Origin: Opitutia bacterium | GTDB taxonomy: Bacteria; Verrucomicrobiota; Verrucomicrobiia; Opitutales; UBA953 | NCBI GenBank assembly: GCA_003569165.1 | Contig: BGOI01000001.1 | Coordinates: 342,001-406,000, forward strand | Length of the DNA stretch: 64,000 bases | Reading direction: 5' to 3' | Part shown: positions 63,210 to 64,000 of the stretch, in pieces | Position numbering within the stretch: position 1 is the stretch's first letter | How the letters are laid out: each line of letters begins with the position of its first letter | Notes under the pieces: model-generated | Databases searched by the model: none | What the model was told of the DNA's origin: nothing | What the model saw: the letters and a program-made list of their open reading frames with translations, nothing else | Program-made: the position numbers and the translations under genes

Positions 63210-64000
63210 CGCCGATTTCGCCGAGCGGGTTGCCGCCGCGGCGCCGATGGGCGCGACGGTTGCGCTCGAGGTCTTTCTGGCCTTCGAGGGAATAGCGGGT
63301 GAAAGGAACGGCGATCAGGCGCGCGGCCGGGATCGGCTTGTTGGTGATTTCGCACGTGCCGTAGGAGCCCTTCTTCATGCGGTCGATTGCGTCGGCAATC
63401 TCCTTGAGGGCTTCCTGCTCGTTCGAGATGAGCGAGAGGGCGAAGTCGCGGTCGGCGGTGTCGGTGCCGGCGTCGGCGAGGTGCTGCGAGTAGCCAGAAA
63501 GGTCGCCGGCATCGTCTTTGCCCGACTTCTTGAGGGCTGACTCGGAATGGAAGGCGAGGCCCTTGTGCAGCGCATCGCGCATGTCGACCAACAGGCGGTA
63601 GTAGCGGCGGAACTTCTCGGGGACCTGCTTGGATTCGTCGACGAAGCCTTCGCCCTTGCGGAAGGGGTTGGAGCCGCCGAGGAGTTCGGAGATGGAAGCG
63701 GTGGCGATGTTGTTCGAACGGTTGCCCTGCGAGCGAGCGGCCGCGGCGGCCTTCTCGCGCGCCTTGCGCTCCTCGTCCGGAACCCAGACGTTGAGCTTGG
63801 TCTTGGTCTTGTTACGCTTCTCGAGGTAGACCTTCAGATCGTTGATCGTGTAGAATTGCAGCTTGGCCCGCGGCACGACCACCAGCGCATCGGACTGGTG
63901 ATGCTCGTCGCGGTGCTTGTTCAGCATCCCCTTCTGCAGGGCATGATCGACCTTGGGTGCCTTCGGAGCCTTGGCGGCTTTGACGGCCTTTCCAGGAACG
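63151..64000 (-). CDS. TraR/DksA-like protein, N-terminus beyond the window
   Basis: The frame is open to the right edge, with an Ala/Lys/Pro-rich stretch (KAVKAAKAPKAPK) upstream of the first internal ATG at 63927, so the gene is probably truncated here. The DksA-type coiled coil lies around FALSLISNEQEALKEIADAI and the finger region reads GSYGTCEITNKPIPAARLIAVPFTRYSLEGQKDLE. Only one of the four zinc cysteines remains. It may modulate RNA polymerase but without a normal zinc finger. It precedes lspA and probably shares its transcript. Confidence 0.75.
   Translation of the reverse strand, partial: VPGKAVKAAKAPKAPKVDHALQKGMLNKHRDEHHQSDALVVVPRAKLQFYTINDLKVYLEKRNKTKTKLNVWVPDEERKAREKAAAAARSQGNRSNNIATASISELLGGSNPFRKGEGFVDESKQVPEKFRRYYRLLVDMRDALHKGLAFHSESALKKSGKDDAGDLSGYSQHLADAGTDTADRDFALSLISNEQEALKEIADAIDRMKKGSYGTCEITNKPIPAARLIAVPFTRYSLEGQKDLERNRRAHRRRGGNPLGEIGDEVGFGTGGGGGDDEPSDT

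Overview
The window reads as one GC-rich, densely packed chromosomal segment of a Verrucomicrobiota (PVC superphylum) bacterium, most likely Opitutae-like. The placement is an inference. It rests on three secreted PSD1-type proteins (two CxxCH haem motifs plus DUF1549/DUF1553), two Tat-exported DUF1501 proteins, a ThuA-like protein, a DUF1080 protein, a sulfatase and a DapL-type lysine pathway. There is no rRNA, prophage, insertion sequence or CRISPR array. Start codons almost never have a Shine-Dalgarno sequence, even in ribosomal protein genes.

Layout. 0-4 kb: a minus-strand group of TerC, an MsbA-like ABC exporter and a family 9 glycosyltransferase (envelope/LPS). 4-12 kb: tRNA-Arg, an unknown exported protein, a frameshifted NYN/LOTUS gene, an esterase, cimA, an exported protein, tRNA-Phe and dapL. 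12-18.6 kb: a five-gene operon xylA-xylB-sugar isomerase/epimerase-Gfo/Idh/MocA-Gfo/Idh/MocA for xylose and probably 3-keto-sugar metabolism. 18.7-24.2 kb: panC, an EamA transporter, a coiled-coil protein ending in a YacP-like NYN domain, a ThuA-like protein and an exported protein made of 20-residue repeats. 24.3-40 kb: the PVC polymer-degradation zone, with DUF1501+PSD1, a lone PSD1, a glycerate kinase remnant and a sulfatase-lactonase-PSD1-DUF1501 operon. 40-54 kb: a sigma-70 factor, a mono-haem exported protein, an SGNH hydrolase, cupin + VTT membrane protein, DUF1080, an S9 peptidase, a membrane pyrophosphatase, a UPF0114 protein, a phytoene-desaturase-like flavoprotein and an ABC ATPase. 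54-64 kb: two exported hydrolases, trmD-rplS, rpsP, a DCC/lipoprotein/DppB/DppC/FmdB-like operon, tRNA-Tyr, rpsT, a RluA homologue without its catalytic aspartate, a flavin reductase, lspA and a DksA-like gene cut by the window end.

The genes fit a heterotroph that degrades complex, possibly sulfated, polysaccharides at the cell surface. The sulfatase and PSD1/DUF1501 proteins act outside the cytoplasm, while xylose and 3-keto-sugar enzymes process the released sugars. The functions of PSD1 and DUF1501 are not established, so this link is contextual.

Quality warning: about ten single-base frame changes lie in three neighbouring genes between 32.8 and 36.2 kb, on both strands. One more lies at about 6.29 kb. 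The clustering points to poor local sequence quality rather than true gene decay. The strongest leads are the RluA homologue with an altered active site (61168-61971), the coiled-coil/NYN protein (20598-22424), the 20-residue repeat protein (23625-24179), the sulfatase lacking the arginine of its maturation motif (38723-40069) and the putative 3-keto-glycoside locus (12337-15686).
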